From: JAUHXS01 sp965213575
GTDB taxonomy: Bacteria > Bacteroidota > Bacteroidia > Chitinophagales > JAUHXS01
Assembly: GCA_965213575.1 (NCBI GenBank)
Contig: CBDBZN010000038.1
Coordinates: forward strand, 1-64,000
Direction: 5' to 3'
Length of the DNA stretch: 64,000 nucleotides
The position numbers and the translations under genes are program-made. Positions 24,405-34,038 of this stretch are shown in pieces (within the stretch, counting starts at the first letter, position 1; each line of letters begins with the position of its first letter). The notes under the pieces were generated by a model, which was not told the DNA's origin, made no database searches, and saw only the letters and a list, made by a program, of their open reading frames with translations.

Positions 24405-26738
24405 ATGATTAAAACCATTCTTTTAATTACGCTTGCTTTTTATATTAATTTAAAATTATTTGCTGTTGATAGAACGTATGTGGGTACTGCCATCAGTACT
24501 GCATGGGATAATCCCTTTAATTGGGATTGTTTGTGTTTACCTAGTGATAGCGATAATGTTATAATAAATCCTCTATTAGCCAGTGGATTTCTGGAGCCTA
24601 TAATAACGGTTAGTTCTGCAGGTGCATTTAAGCCCCTAAATGTTACTATTGAAAATGGTAAAAAACTAACTCTTACAGGAGGCACCTTCCAAATGTATGG
24701 CAATTGGATCAATAACGGCGGTACGTTTATTCAAATAGGAGGCACTATTGATTTTATAGGCAAAACAACTATATATGGGACGGATACCTCCAATTTTGGT
24801 AATATTTTAATATCCGATACCTTAATTGCAGATAGTACAGTGATGTGTATTGCTGGAAGTTGCATTAATAATGGAATTTTTGATCATAATGAAGGCTTAG
24901 TAATATTTAACGGCACCACTTTCTTAGCTGGTTTAAAAGATCTAAAATTTCATGATGTACAGATAACAGGTTCAGTCATCGCACCTTCAGATACCATGTA
25001 TTTATCCGGCAACTGGACAAATGATGGTGTTTTTATACATAATAATGGCACTATCTATTTTTCCGGTAACGATACGCAGCAATATAAAGGTACAGTTAAT
25101 ACTACGTTTTATAATGTAGTAAAGAATACTTCTGCAGTAGCAGTACTAAATAATAATCTTTTAGTTGCTGGAACAGCTACTGTGTCTGATGGTAAAATTA
25201 TTGCAAATACTAATGTGCTGGGTGGAAGTGGTAATCTTACGATGACCGGAGGAGAGATATGGTTAGCTGAAATTGGGAGTATAGTACCGGGTTTTGCAGG
25301 AGTATACAATTTAACAGGAGGCACAATTGTACTATATGGTGATGGAACACAATCATTGAAAGATATAGGATACTATAACCTATCTATAGCCGGTAAAGGG
25401 AATAAATTTTTAATAGGAAATATAAATATTAATGGGGATTTAATTTTAGACCATGATTCGGCTACATTATATTTTGGATCAAAAAGTGTCAGTTTAGCAG
25501 GTAATTTATACAAATTTAACGGTATTTTGAATGAAGGTACTAGTACATTAATTTTAAACGGAAATACAACAACTCAACAATTAATTGATAGTACAAATGA
25601 TTTGAGCGTATTTAATATGACAATTAACAAATCTTCTGGTGAGGTTCATCTCAATAAGTCATTAGAGGTAACCAATCATCTTACTTTTACCTCAGGAATT
25701 TTAAATATGCAAGCTGAAGATACTTTGATTATGACCACTAATAGTCAAATGTTAGGCGGAGCTGACAACAGCTATGTAGATGGTAGAGTCATCAAGTCAG
25801 GGTCGGGAGACTTCACTTTTCTTATAGGCCAATCAAATCAATTAAAAGCGGTAAGTATTACAAACTTAAGTGGGGCAACAGATTTTAAGGTAATGTCGAT
25901 AGATTCTACATTAAATAATTTTACCATAAAAGACGGTGATAGTTTAGCATACGTAACCGATTTAGGATATTGGAGTGTGAGTCCTTCTAATAGTATTACC
26001 GCAGACATTACCCTCCATTGGTCAGATTTAGATAATGTTGGTATCAATGATTACGATGATTTAGTTATCGCTCATTATGATGAAAATGCTTGGGAAAGCA
26101 TAGGACAAGATAGCAGAGTAGAAGGTAATAGCGGAAGTATAACTGTAACCGGAGTTAATGATTTTAGTCCGTTCACGTTTGGTTCTACCTCATGGGACGG
26201 CACAATTAATCCTTTGCCAATAAAGTTGATAGATTTTTGGCTAGAAGAAAAAAATAATTGGATAGCTGTTAATTGGACGACTTCTTTAGAGATAAATGTA
26301 AATCACTATGAAATTGAACGATCAGTAGATGGATTAACTTATATGCCTGTTATGAAGACGATGTCAAACGGAATGGAAGAGGAGGGGTTGACATCCTATA
26401 TGATATTTGACCAAGAACCAATAGTGGGTAAAGCATACTATAGATTAAAAGAAGTTGATCTAGACGGTGCTGTTTTTTATTCTGATATAGTGGTATGGAA
26501 TTTATCTTTAGAGAGGGAAGAGTTGGCCGTCTTTCCTAATCCAATTATATCTGGAGGATTATATGCTATACAAGAAAATCATGAAGTTGATCAAATAGAA
26601 CTTTATACACAAGATGGCCAATTAGTCACTTCAACTACTGATATAGGCGTGCTTCAAGCTCCAAACGTAAAAGGACATTATTATATTATTGTAAAAAATG
26701 AGAGAGAAAGTCAAGTTAAGAAATTGGTAGTATATTAA
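24405..26738 (+). CDS. Large secreted protein with T9SS type A C-terminal sorting domain
   Basis: The 777-residue product has a signal peptide (residues 1-20, ending LKLFAVD), then a long beta-rich region with repeated motifs of the type G-N-W-x-N-N/D-G-x-F-I-x-x-G-G-T-I-x-F, for example residues 105-125 and 200-220. It then has a domain with LPIKLIDFWLEEKNNWIAV (about 605-623) and a final about 75 residues that form a type A T9SS sorting domain (AVFPNPIISGGLYAIQ ... GHYYIIVKN ... KKLVVY). Such proteins cross the outer membrane through T9SS and are anchored or released at the surface. The specific function is unknown; the repeats look like a right-handed beta-helix or filament. It ends 7 bases from the convergent transporter gene. 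Confidence 0.85.
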   Translation: MIKTILLITLAFYINLKLFAVDRTYVGTAISTAWDNPFNWDCLCLPSDSDNVIINPLLASGFLEPIITVSSAGAFKPLNVTIENGKKLTLTGGTFQMYGNWINNGGTFIQIGGTIDFIGKTTIYGTDTSNFGNILISDTLIADSTVMCIAGSCINNGIFDHNEGLVIFNGTTFLAGLKDLKFHDVQITGSVIAPSDTMYLSGNWTNDGVFIHNNGTIYFSGNDTQQYKGTVNTTFYNVVKNTSAVAVLNNNLLVAGTATVSDGKIIANTNVLGGSGNLTMTGGEIWLAEIGSIVPGFAGVYNLTGGTIVLYGDGTQSLKDIGYYNLSIAGKGNKFLIGNININGDLILDHDSATLYFGSKSVSLAGNLYKFNGILNEGTSTLILNGNTTTQQLIDSTNDLSVFNMTINKSSGEVHLNKSLEVTNHLTFTSGILNMQAEDTLIMTTNSQMLGGADNSYVDGRVIKSGSGDFTFLIGQSNQLKAVSITNLSGATDFKVMSIDSTLNNFTIKDGDSLAYVTDLGYWSVSPSNSITADITLHWSDLDNVGINDYDDLVIAHYDENAWESIGQDSRVEGNSGSITVTGVNDFSPFTFGSTSWDGTINPLPIKLIDFWLEEKNNWIAVNWTTSLEINVNHYEIERSVDGLTYMPVMKTMSNGMEEEGLTSYMIFDQEPIVGKAYYRLKEVDLDGAVFYSDIVVWNLSLEREELAVFPNPIISGGLYAIQENHEVDQIELYTQDGQLVTSTTDIGVLQAPNVKGHYYIIVKNERESQVKKLVVY

Positions 26739-26745
26739 TAAAATT

Positions 26746-27648
26746 TTAAGAATCAACAATTGCTGCTTTTTGATTTTTCTTTGTAGAAACCAAATACACT
26801 CCAATAAAAATAATAACAGTGGAAATTATCTTTAACAAAGTGATTTTATCTTCCCCTAAAGAAACGGCTATAACGGCTGCTAAAATAGGTTGAGCATAAA
26901 TAAATGCTCCAACAACAGATGCATTTACATATTTTAACGATATAGTATTTAATAAATAAGCTATGAAGGTAGTCCCTATTACAACATAAGCGATTGACCA
27001 CCAAATAGAGGTGGGGATCACTTGCCAGTCAATTATTGTAAAATCTTTCCAACCAAAAGGAATCACGTATAAAGAACCAAATAAAAATATCCATTTAATA
27101 ATGGTAATGGCTTGATATTTTTTCATCAATGGCTTGGCCAATACCAGATATATCCCATATGAAGCTGCATTAATCCAAATAAATATATCCCCGAAAATAG
27201 TATTACTGCCTATATTTAATTTACTGCCTTTTAATATCAATATCATCGCTCCGGCTAATCCTAAAGCAATTCCTATAGATTTTCTCCTAGTAAGATTTTC
27301 TTCTTTAGCGATAAGAGAAATAATAAGTACGAGTATAGGCGTAGTTACCATTATAATAGATGCATTAATAGGAACTGTCAATGCTAACCCGTAAAAGAAA
27401 CATAACTGGTTGAGTGCTACACCAAATACTGCACATAGAGCTAGTCGTGGGAAGTCTTTCTTTAAAACTTTTTCAGGAAATTTTATACTGACAAGCCAAA
27501 ACAGTACACAAGCCACAGTTACTCGTATTAATATAAAACCAAATGGTTGTATATATTCCGGCATAACTAATTTTGCAAATGTATAATTACCGGCGTATAT
27601 AAGGTTAGCTATAAATAAAGCTGTATAAACCCATCCTTTTTGAGACAT
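26746..27648 (-). CDS. DMT superfamily transporter (EamA)
   Basis: The 300-residue protein has ten hydrophobic segments arranged as two EamA five-helix repeats (about residues 5-140 and 150-290). Typical phrases are IYAGNYTFAKLVMP near the N-terminus, NQLCFFYGLALT, FGDIFIWINAASYGIYLVLAKPL at the start of the second repeat and YAQPILAAVIAV near the end. These transporters export or import metabolites; the substrate cannot be predicted. It is a single gene, with rph upstream on the same strand 79 bases away. Confidence 0.92.
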   Translation of the reverse strand: MSQKGWVYTALFIANLIYAGNYTFAKLVMPEYIQPFGFILIRVTVACVLFWLVSIKFPEKVLKKDFPRLALCAVFGVALNQLCFFYGLALTVPINASIIMVTTPILVLIISLIAKEENLTRRKSIGIALGLAGAMILILKGSKLNIGSNTIFGDIFIWINAASYGIYLVLAKPLMKKYQAITIIKWIFLFGSLYVIPFGWKDFTIIDWQVIPTSIWWSIAYVVIGTTFIAYLLNTISLKYVNASVVGAFIYAQPILAAVIAVSLGEDKITLLKIISTVIIFIGVYLVSTKKNQKAAIVDS

Positions 27649-27727
27649 TGTTACAGTTCAGAATTTAGAATTGATAGTTATAAAATTGTTAATTATTGAT
27701 ATTAATTATAAACTATCCTTTTCTCAA

Positions 27728-28441
27728 CTAATCAACAGCACTACATTGAATTTTCAAGATTTGATCTATTCCTTCCATACCTAATTTAAGGAGAGAAGCA
27801 AACTCTTCTGTTTTAATGGCTCTGGTTTCTCCGGTACCTTGTATTTCGATAATTTCCATTGCTTCATTCGCTACAATATTTAAATCAAAATCAGCACTTG
27901 AATCTTCTACATAACATAAGTCTAATAACGGCTTATTTTTCACGATTCCTAAAGATATAGCTGCAATTTGTGTAGGTTGCACATTTGCATTTACCAATCC
28001 TTCATTTTTTGCCCATTCTATTGCTTCTCGAATGGCTACCCAACCTCCGGTAATGGCTGCTGTCCTGGTACCGCCATCGGCAATAATGACATCACAATCT
28101 ACTTTGATCGTAATACCTTTTATGAGTTTAAGGTCAATGGATTGTCGTAAAGATCTTCCAATCAATCTTTGTATTTCTTGAGTTCGTCCGCCTTGTTTTC
28201 CTGATGTTGCTTCTCTTCTCATTCTAGAGTGGGTAGATCGAGGAAGCATGCCATACTCAGCTGTGATCCATCCTTCTTTTTCTTCATCCATCCATGGAGG
28301 TACTCCTTTCTCAACGGAAGCAGTTATCAAAAGCGTAGTGTTGCCGCTAGATATTTGTACAGATCCTTCTGCATGTGGGTTTACATTTGTTTTGATGGAA
28401 ATTTTTCTTAATTCATTCCATTCTCTGTTATCTATTCTCAT
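27728..28441 (-). CDS. rph: Ribonuclease PH
   Basis: RNase PH is a phosphorolytic 3'-5' exonuclease that trims tRNA 3' ends. The 237-residue protein has the family phrases GSVQISSGNTTLLITASVE, WITAEYGMLPRSTHSRMRRE, QEIQRLIGRSLRQSIDL, VIADGGTRTAAITGGWVA and DLCYVEDSSADFDLNIV, and a normal length. A TAnnTTTG -7 element and a 36-base perfect palindrome lie immediately upstream of its start codon. Confidence 0.97.
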   Translation of the reverse strand: MRIDNREWNELRKISIKTNVNPHAEGSVQISSGNTTLLITASVEKGVPPWMDEEKEGWITAEYGMLPRSTHSRMRREATSGKQGGRTQEIQRLIGRSLRQSIDLKLIKGITIKVDCDVIIADGGTRTAAITGGWVAIREAIEWAKNEGLVNANVQPTQIAAISLGIVKNKPLLDLCYVEDSSADFDLNIVANEAMEIIEIQGTGETRAIKTEEFASLLKLGMEGIDQILKIQCSAVD

Positions 28442-28457
28442 TGCTTAATTATTTTTA

Positions 28458-28465
28458 CAAATATA
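28458..28465 (-). promoter_or_regulatory. -7 element for rph
   Basis: On the minus strand the octamer reads TATATTTG, an exact TAnnTTTG match, 17 bases before the rph start codon. A palindrome abuts it on the upstream side, where the -33 region would be. Confidence 0.55.
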
Positions 28466-28467
28466 TT

Positions 28468-28503
28468 TGCCATTATTTAACTTTTAGAAGTTAAATAATG
28501 GCA
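28468..28503. promoter_or_regulatory. Perfect 16-bp-arm palindrome upstream of rph
   Basis: TGCCATTATTTAACTT (28468-28483) and its exact complement (28488-28503) surround the loop TTAG. There is no T tract after it in either direction, so it is not a classic terminator. Its position directly upstream of the rph -7 element suggests an operator, although it could also stabilise the 3' end of the large gene upstream. Confidence 0.65.
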
Positions 28504-28586
28504 TCACCTCACAAATGTACAATAAAAATGAAGCTTTATATTTTATATAAAGAGATACTATGAAAAGTAAACGAATAGAAACTATA

Positions 28587-31500
28587 CTAAAAATCCAACG
28601 TCATTGAAAGGTAAAAAACAGGCTTTTGAATCTTGCCATTATCTACTCCCCAAGCAAGGTCTGCTCGTAAAAAGTAACCCAACACCGTACTCCTAACACC
28701 TGTTCCAAACCCACCAATGATGGGATTTTGGAAGTAGTCTACTACAATGGTAATGGGAGCAGGCGGCCCTCCAACTACATCTGAATTGAATGGATTATCT
28801 TGAGCAAATGGAGATACGCCATTCCAGGCACTTCCTATATCACCAAACAATACTACTTGAAAGTTCCTTATAAATTCTGATTTGATTGGCTTATTAAAAA
28901 AATAGGTAAAAATAGGAGCCCTTATTTCTGAATTGATTACCGCATTATTATGTCCGTTTCGAGCATTTTGAATAAATCCTCTCATGTTTGTGGCTAACAT
29001 TTGGAAGGCATAATTTTGAGTAAAATCGATCTGATTTCTTTCATCATATTTAGGCCATATCCAGTTATCCACGCCACCTAAATAGTAGATCATTTTACGA
29101 GTACCAAACGACGTTGCTGCGGAGAATCTATTAGCCCAAATAATTTGCCTATCAATTTTTTGATACCACCTTATGTCGGTTCCAACTACTGCAAAATGAG
29201 AATTTTTAACTCCTAACTGGCGATGGAATTCTGTGTATACTTTATATTTAATCCCGTCGTGAATATTAATAAATGGATCAATAGTATTGTCTAATACATA
29301 TTCTAACTTGGCAAAAGTCCAATTTTCATTAATATTGGGCGTTTCTATACTAGGAATATCATTAGCTAAAATGATGGTTTTGTCATTTCTGAGGCCAATG
29401 TGCCCCCTTACACTTCTCAAAATATCTATAGGATAAGAAAGAGAATATTGGAAATAATTTGATTTTAATTTGTACCCGAATCCAAATACATCTGTATTTT
29501 TAGTAGTGCTTCTGTAAAATAACATTTTACGGTCAATCCTGCCTTTTAGATTTTCAAAAGTACCAAAATACTCAGCACCGCTTAAGTTAGTAGCAATACG
29601 AAATCCCCCTACAAATTTATAATCTTCTAATATGTCATTAATGCCTATTTGAATGAGTGGGTTTAGAGAAGGCGTTTGAAAAATAGGGCCTCCACCATTA
29701 AAATTTTGATACCTGCCAAAAATGATACTATTGTCTAATTGAGCTACTACATACGTACTGGAAAATCTTAATTGATATGGTAATACTCTAGTAGATTTAA
29801 AAACCGGGTCATAAAATTCATCGTTAGATAGAGAATCATTATCAGCAGTAGGCGTTGGTGAAACCGTACCATCTTCATTCGTTACAAATTCTATTACAGG
29901 ATTATTATTTGGATAAGTAAAATCGCTTTGAAAGTCTGTAGGCAGAATAGTATCGCGAACTTCATATAAATCTTCTTCGGTAGGCTTTTCGATTAAATCA
30001 GAAGGAATTTCAGTTCCTCCATTAATACTACCTGTATTCTTTTTTTGTGACTCGCTTGACTTTTTATATTCTTCTCTTACCGATAAAAAATATGGAGTGG
30101 GTGTTAGGCTGGGAATATTAAATTCATTAATATCTTCCGGAAGTTTCACTGTATAAAATTGCGATCTGCCTTCATTATAAATATGTTGTAAAATGATGTC
30201 TTTCTCATGATGTACTTCTTCTTCAATAATAGAGGTTGCATAGTTAGTTACCGGAAATGAAACAGCAACATCTTTATATACAGGTACTATATTGGTGGAG
30301 TCGGGGATGGTATCAAACGCTATAATAGTATCTAAATTACTAGATTGAGAAATTATAGTTGTGTCAGGATAATAAAAATAATAATCATTATGAGAGAAAA
30401 CTGTTTTTAAATAAGTTGCCACTCTGTTCTGAATACCATTAATATTGCTCAAGTAACTAATATGTTTATCGTCGTATTGTTGAGGAGATTGTTCATCAAT
30501 GAAAGGGGTATTGCTAAGCCTGATTAAGTTTTTTGATCTAGTAACATAGTCATAATAAAAGACATCAAAACGATTGGTAGGCAAAGTAGTATCCAGTTTT
30601 ACACTGTTAAGCGTATCATTATCTCTATTGGAAACAAATACTATTCCTTTGCGGCCTTCATCCAGCTCCACATAGGCAGGATCCATATCATCATAATAAT
30701 CATTCGTTAATTTCTCTACTCGGCTGGAAGGAATGTGATACGTATAGATGTCAGAAACACCACGGCTGATCGCTGATAATACAATAGTTTCTTTATCAAT
30801 AAACTTAAAATCAGTTATGCGTTGAAACTTAGTGATATCATATATTTCTTCTTTTCTCTCTTTTTTGCTTTTTTCAGGATCTAGATCATAGAATAATAGC
30901 TTGATCTCATCCCGCTTTTCGTATAAAATAGCTAATTTATTTTCAGTAGGATGCCATTCTAAAATAGGATAATTCCTATCAATTTGTTGAGTAATGGTTT
31001 TATAACCACCTTTCATAATCACATTGGTTTTGCCAGTAGAGCGATTAAATAATTTAATTTTATACCTTCCAATATCATCTTGTTTGAATGCTATAAAATT
31101 AGTGTCGCTACTCATCGAAATATGATTATATCTTTTGTGTTTCTTGATCTTCACAGGCACTTGAGCTGATTCGTCGGGGAGATTACGGCCTTCTGTAGAG
31201 TTTTTGTATTTATTATAGTAGAAATTGTACCAGTCGTCTATAATTTGATTGACCGAGCCACCCAGAACAAAGGTAAAGCCGCTCTCTAAATTTCTATTAA
31301 GCCTAGTTAAATAAAGCACGCTTGGTAAAGCAGACTTGCCATATTTGTCTACTATATATTTAGCTAACGAGTGGCCCACTAATCTGGCATCCGAGCCATT
31401 CAGTTTATTAACTTTAGCATATTTACCTGATAAAATACCATCTTTTAGCTTATTATCTTTTTCAAAACTCCATTCTTCGGCCATATATGACACAATACCT

Positions 31501-32045
31501 TCCATAAACCATGCAGGAAGAGATAATAGGACAGAGTTTTGAACGACTTCTTGCAGATTGCCTCCATACATCATATCGTTGATCAATACTTGAGCAATAC
31601 CTTCCTGTATTTGTCTCCGAAGATCAAGATGATTTCCATTATAGTATAAGAAAATTTTATTGCCGACGATTTGCGTTAAGCCACCGGTATTGAATTTTTC
31701 TTGGCCAATCCCAAGGTTGCTTTGGCGAAGGTCAGAGATATCATTATAAACTAATACCTCTATTTTATTAGAAGCTCTATACTCCACCTTTTCTTCCACC
31801 ATGTTTAAATCAGCCTCGGCTTGTTGGATTACATACTTACCAATATCTTGTCCGCCTAAGTAAAAATAAGTTACGAAATGGTCAGATTTATAATAAGACC
31901 ATTTAAAATCATGGTATTGAATTCTGTTTTTTCCAAATTGTTGTTGGGTAGTTTGAGCAGTTATAGGAAGTATTGAAACTCCTAGCAGCATCGTGCAGAT
32001 AGATAGTAATAATTTATGATAGTAGAATTTCAAAATAAATGACAC
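28587..32045 (-). CDS. Giant envelope protein: peptidase-MA-like, TolB-like propeller and C-terminal outer-membrane barrel
   Basis: The 1152-residue product has a signal peptide (to about residue 31, ending PITAQ), then a region like the peptidase-MA/gluzincin fold (about residues 45-250: HFVTYFYLGG, EVLVYNDISDL, LSLPAWFMEGIVSYMAEEW). In it the usual HExxH helix is replaced by a Q-x-x-E-G-I-A-Q stretch, so it is probably inactive. Residues about 300-560 form a PD40/TolB-like propeller (LAILYEKRDEIKLLFYDL, IVFVSNRDNDT). An acidic, Ser/Thr/Pro-rich linker follows (about 560-760), and the last about 390 residues are beta-barrel strands (FGYKLKSNYFQYSLSYPI) ending in the outer-membrane signal FYLSMTLDF. 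The family is conserved in Bacteroidota but uncharacterised. It is likely an outer-membrane assembly or sensing protein. Confidence 0.8.
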   Translation of the reverse strand: MSFILKFYYHKLLLSICTMLLGVSILPITAQTTQQQFGKNRIQYHDFKWSYYKSDHFVTYFYLGGQDIGKYVIQQAEADLNMVEEKVEYRASNKIEVLVYNDISDLRQSNLGIGQEKFNTGGLTQIVGNKIFLYYNGNHLDLRRQIQEGIAQVLINDMMYGGNLQEVVQNSVLLSLPAWFMEGIVSYMAEEWSFEKDNKLKDGILSGKYAKVNKLNGSDARLVGHSLAKYIVDKYGKSALPSVLYLTRLNRNLESGFTFVLGGSVNQIIDDWYNFYYNKYKNSTEGRNLPDESAQVPVKIKKHKRYNHISMSSDTNFIAFKQDDIGRYKIKLFNRSTGKTNVIMKGGYKTITQQIDRNYPILEWHPTENKLAILYEKRDEIKLLFYDLDPEKSKKERKEEIYDITKFQRITDFKFIDKETIVLSAISRGVSDIYTYHIPSSRVEKLTNDYYDDMDPAYVELDEGRKGIVFVSNRDNDTLNSVKLDTTLPTNRFDVFYYDYVTRSKNLIRLSNTPFIDEQSPQQYDDKHISYLSNINGIQNRVATYLKTVFSHNDYYFYYPDTTIISQSSNLDTIIAFDTIPDSTNIVPVYKDVAVSFPVTNYATSIIEEEVHHEKDIILQHIYNEGRSQFYTVKLPEDINEFNIPSLTPTPYFLSVREEYKKSSESQKKNTGSINGGTEIPSDLIEKPTEEDLYEVRDTILPTDFQSDFTYPNNNPVIEFVTNEDGTVSPTPTADNDSLSNDEFYDPVFKSTRVLPYQLRFSSTYVVAQLDNSIIFGRYQNFNGGGPIFQTPSLNPLIQIGINDILEDYKFVGGFRIATNLSGAEYFGTFENLKGRIDRKMLFYRSTTKNTDVFGFGYKLKSNYFQYSLSYPIDILRSVRGHIGLRNDKTIILANDIPSIETPNINENWTFAKLEYVLDNTIDPFINIHDGIKYKVYTEFHRQLGVKNSHFAVVGTDIRWYQKIDRQIIWANRFSAATSFGTRKMIYYLGGVDNWIWPKYDERNQIDFTQNYAFQMLATNMRGFIQNARNGHNNAVINSEIRAPIFTYFFNKPIKSEFIRNFQVVLFGDIGSAWNGVSPFAQDNPFNSDVVGGPPAPITIVVDYFQNPIIGGFGTGVRSTVLGYFLRADLAWGVDNGKIQKPVFYLSMTLDF

Positions 32046-32131
32046 TTCATTTTATAGAATAACGACAAATCAATTAACTTTATATAAATATCAACACTTT
32101 TATGATAAAAAATCAATATATCTAAATAAAA

Positions 32132-32770
32132 ATGTCTCAAGTAGCTAGTTTTTCTGTTAATCCCTTCCAAGAAAATACTTATGTTTTATATGATGATACC
32201 AAAGAGTGTGCCATTATTGATCCGGGGTGTTATGATACAAGAGAGCAGAATGAGCTGGTTAATTTCATTAAACATCATGAGCTTACTCCTAGGTTATTTT
32301 TAAATACACACTGTCATTTAGATCATATCTTTAGCAACAAATTTGTAGCAGATAAGTTCAAATTAGGATTGCAAATACATGAAAAAGAGTTGCCTATACT
32401 TAAGGGTGCATCCATAGCAGCCTCGATGTATGGTGTAGCGCTTACACCCTCTCCCGAACCTGATAAATTTTTAAAAGAAGGGGATGAGCTGACTTTCGGA
32501 AATACCAAACTTAAAGTACTATTCACACCCGGGCATTCGCCCGGCAGTGTTTGTTTTTTTAATAAAGAAGAAGAATATTTAATTGCAGGAGATGTTTTGT
32601 TCTTACAAAGTATTGGTAGAACAGACTTACCGGGAGGCAATCATCAAGACTTAATAGATAGTATAAAAAATAAATTACTGCCGCTAGGTGATAAAGTGAT
32701 AGTACATCCCGGACACGGGCCCCAAACCACGATTGGCTTTGAGAAAGAAAATAATCCTTTTCTTACTTGA
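32132..32770 (+). CDS. MBL-fold metallo-hydrolase (glyoxalase II-like)
   Basis: The 212-residue protein carries the beta-lactamase-fold zinc motif NTHCHLDHIFSN (H-x-H-x-D-H, about residues 58-69), then FTPGHSPGSVCFF (third His), IAGDVLF (bridging Asp) and HPGHGPQTTI (last His). It belongs to the YcbL/glyoxalase II-like group of Bacteroidota. A thioester or lactone hydrolase role is possible but not proven. Its 3' end overlaps the most upstream possible start of scpB; the real scpB start lies 4 bases past its stop, so the two are co-transcribed. Confidence 0.93.
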   Translation: MSQVASFSVNPFQENTYVLYDDTKECAIIDPGCYDTREQNELVNFIKHHELTPRLFLNTHCHLDHIFSNKFVADKFKLGLQIHEKELPILKGASIAASMYGVALTPSPEPDKFLKEGDELTFGNTKLKVLFTPGHSPGSVCFFNKEEEYLIAGDVLFLQSIGRTDLPGGNHQDLIDSIKNKLLPLGDKVIVHPGHGPQTTIGFEKENNPFLT

Positions 32771-32774
32771 AAAA

Positions 32775-33341
32775 ATGCAACATCTTGCTAAAAATATAGA
32801 AGCATTAATCTTTTCCAGTACCGAAGCTATTTCTACAGATGAGTTGCACCAATGCATAATAGAAATATCTACGGAAGAAGTCAGTAGGGAAAAGCTGGAA
32901 AATGAACTAGCAGTGCTTGAACAAAGATATTTAAACAGTGATTTTTCTTTTCAATTAGTTAAGTCGGGTGGGGGTTATCAGTTCATGACTAAACCTGCTT
33001 ACTTTCATGTGGTCTCTATCTTTAATAAACAAAAATCTAATAAAAAATTGTCATCAGCCGCTATGGAATGCTTAGCGATAATTGCTTATAAGCAACCGAT
33101 TACTAAAGCTGATATTGAAGGTATTAGAGGAGTCAATTGTGATTACACTGTTCAAAAACTATTAGAAAAAGAGTTAGTTGAAATTATTGGAAGAAGTGAA
33201 GCAGTGGGTAAACCATTAATTTATGGCACAAGTAAAAAATTCATGGACCATTTTGGGATTAATTCCCTTGCTGACCTGCCTAAACTAAAAGACATAGAAC
33301 GTCCTGATGATAACGAGATTGGGGAGAAACAGGAAAGTTGA
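32775..33341 (+). CDS. scpB: Segregation and condensation protein B
   Basis: ScpB is the kleisin-associated winged-helix subunit of the SMC condensin complex. Starting at ATG 32775 (MQHLAKNIEALIFSS) gives 188 residues with the family phrases LEQRYLNSDFSFQLVKSGGGYQFMTKP, SSAAMECLAIIAYKQPITKADIEGIRGVNCDYTVQKLLE and IIGRSEAVGKPLIYGTSKKF (two winged helices). A start at 32733 is open but would overlap the MBL gene and add a hydrophobic stub unlike the family. scpA is not in the window. Confidence 0.95.
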   Translation: MQHLAKNIEALIFSSTEAISTDELHQCIIEISTEEVSREKLENELAVLEQRYLNSDFSFQLVKSGGGYQFMTKPAYFHVVSIFNKQKSNKKLSSAAMECLAIIAYKQPITKADIEGIRGVNCDYTVQKLLEKELVEIIGRSEAVGKPLIYGTSKKFMDHFGINSLADLPKLKDIERPDDNEIGEKQES

Positions 33342-33362
33342 TAAATATTAAATTGAAAAAAT

Positions 33363-34026
33363 ATGATATACTTCAACCAAGATTATTTAGATTTTTTCAA
33401 AGAATTAGAACAAAATAATAGCAAAGAATGGTTTGATGAAAATCGTAAGCGATATGAAAAGTCAGTTAAAGGCCCATTTAAAGCTTTTGCGAAAGATTTA
33501 GCTGATGAGATGCAATATTTATATCCTGAAGTTAATCTCGTTGAAAATACTTCTATTATTAGGATAAATCGAGATATACGATTTAGCAAAGACAAAACGC
33601 CCTATAAAATCCATAATGGAGTTATGATTACCTCATGGGAAGAAAAATTATTCTATGCCCGGCATGTATTTGCAAACAAATCATGTGGATGTAAGAATAT
33701 ACTCCGGAGCTCATAATATTGAAAAAGAGCAGCTTTATAGATTTAGGAAAGAAATCGCTGAAAATATGAATGAATTCAATAAGTTGATAAATGCACAAGA
33801 TTTTAAAGAAATATATGGTGAAATCAAAGGAGAGAAAAATAAACGTATAGAAAAGGAATTACAAGAAGCAGGAGAAAAACAACCATTGATATACAATAAA
33901 AATTTTTATTATTTTTTTAAAATGGATTCAAAAGTATTATTACAAAAAGGCTTGATCGATAAAGTGATAGAAGGTTACCAGATAGCCCTACCTGTTAATC
34001 GGTTTTTTGAAGAAGCGGTTGAGTGA
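33363..34026 (+). CDS. DUF2461 domain-containing protein, frame interrupted near 33657
   Basis: Two frames together give one DUF2461 (TIGR02453) protein of about 220 residues. The first runs from ATG 33363 and has FFKELEQNNSKEWFDENRKRYE and IRINRDIRFSKDKTPYKIHN. The second, from about 33658, has PGMYLQTNHVDVRIYSGAH, LYRFRKEIAENMNEF, PLIYNKNFYYFFKM and a C-terminal FFEEAVE. Removing one base near 33657 (TATGCCCGG to TATCCCGG) restores EEKLFYPGMYLQ. The family is conserved but its function is unknown. It follows scpB by 21 bases and is the last core gene before the accessory island. Confidence 0.85.
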
Positions 34027-34038
34027 TATCCACACTGA

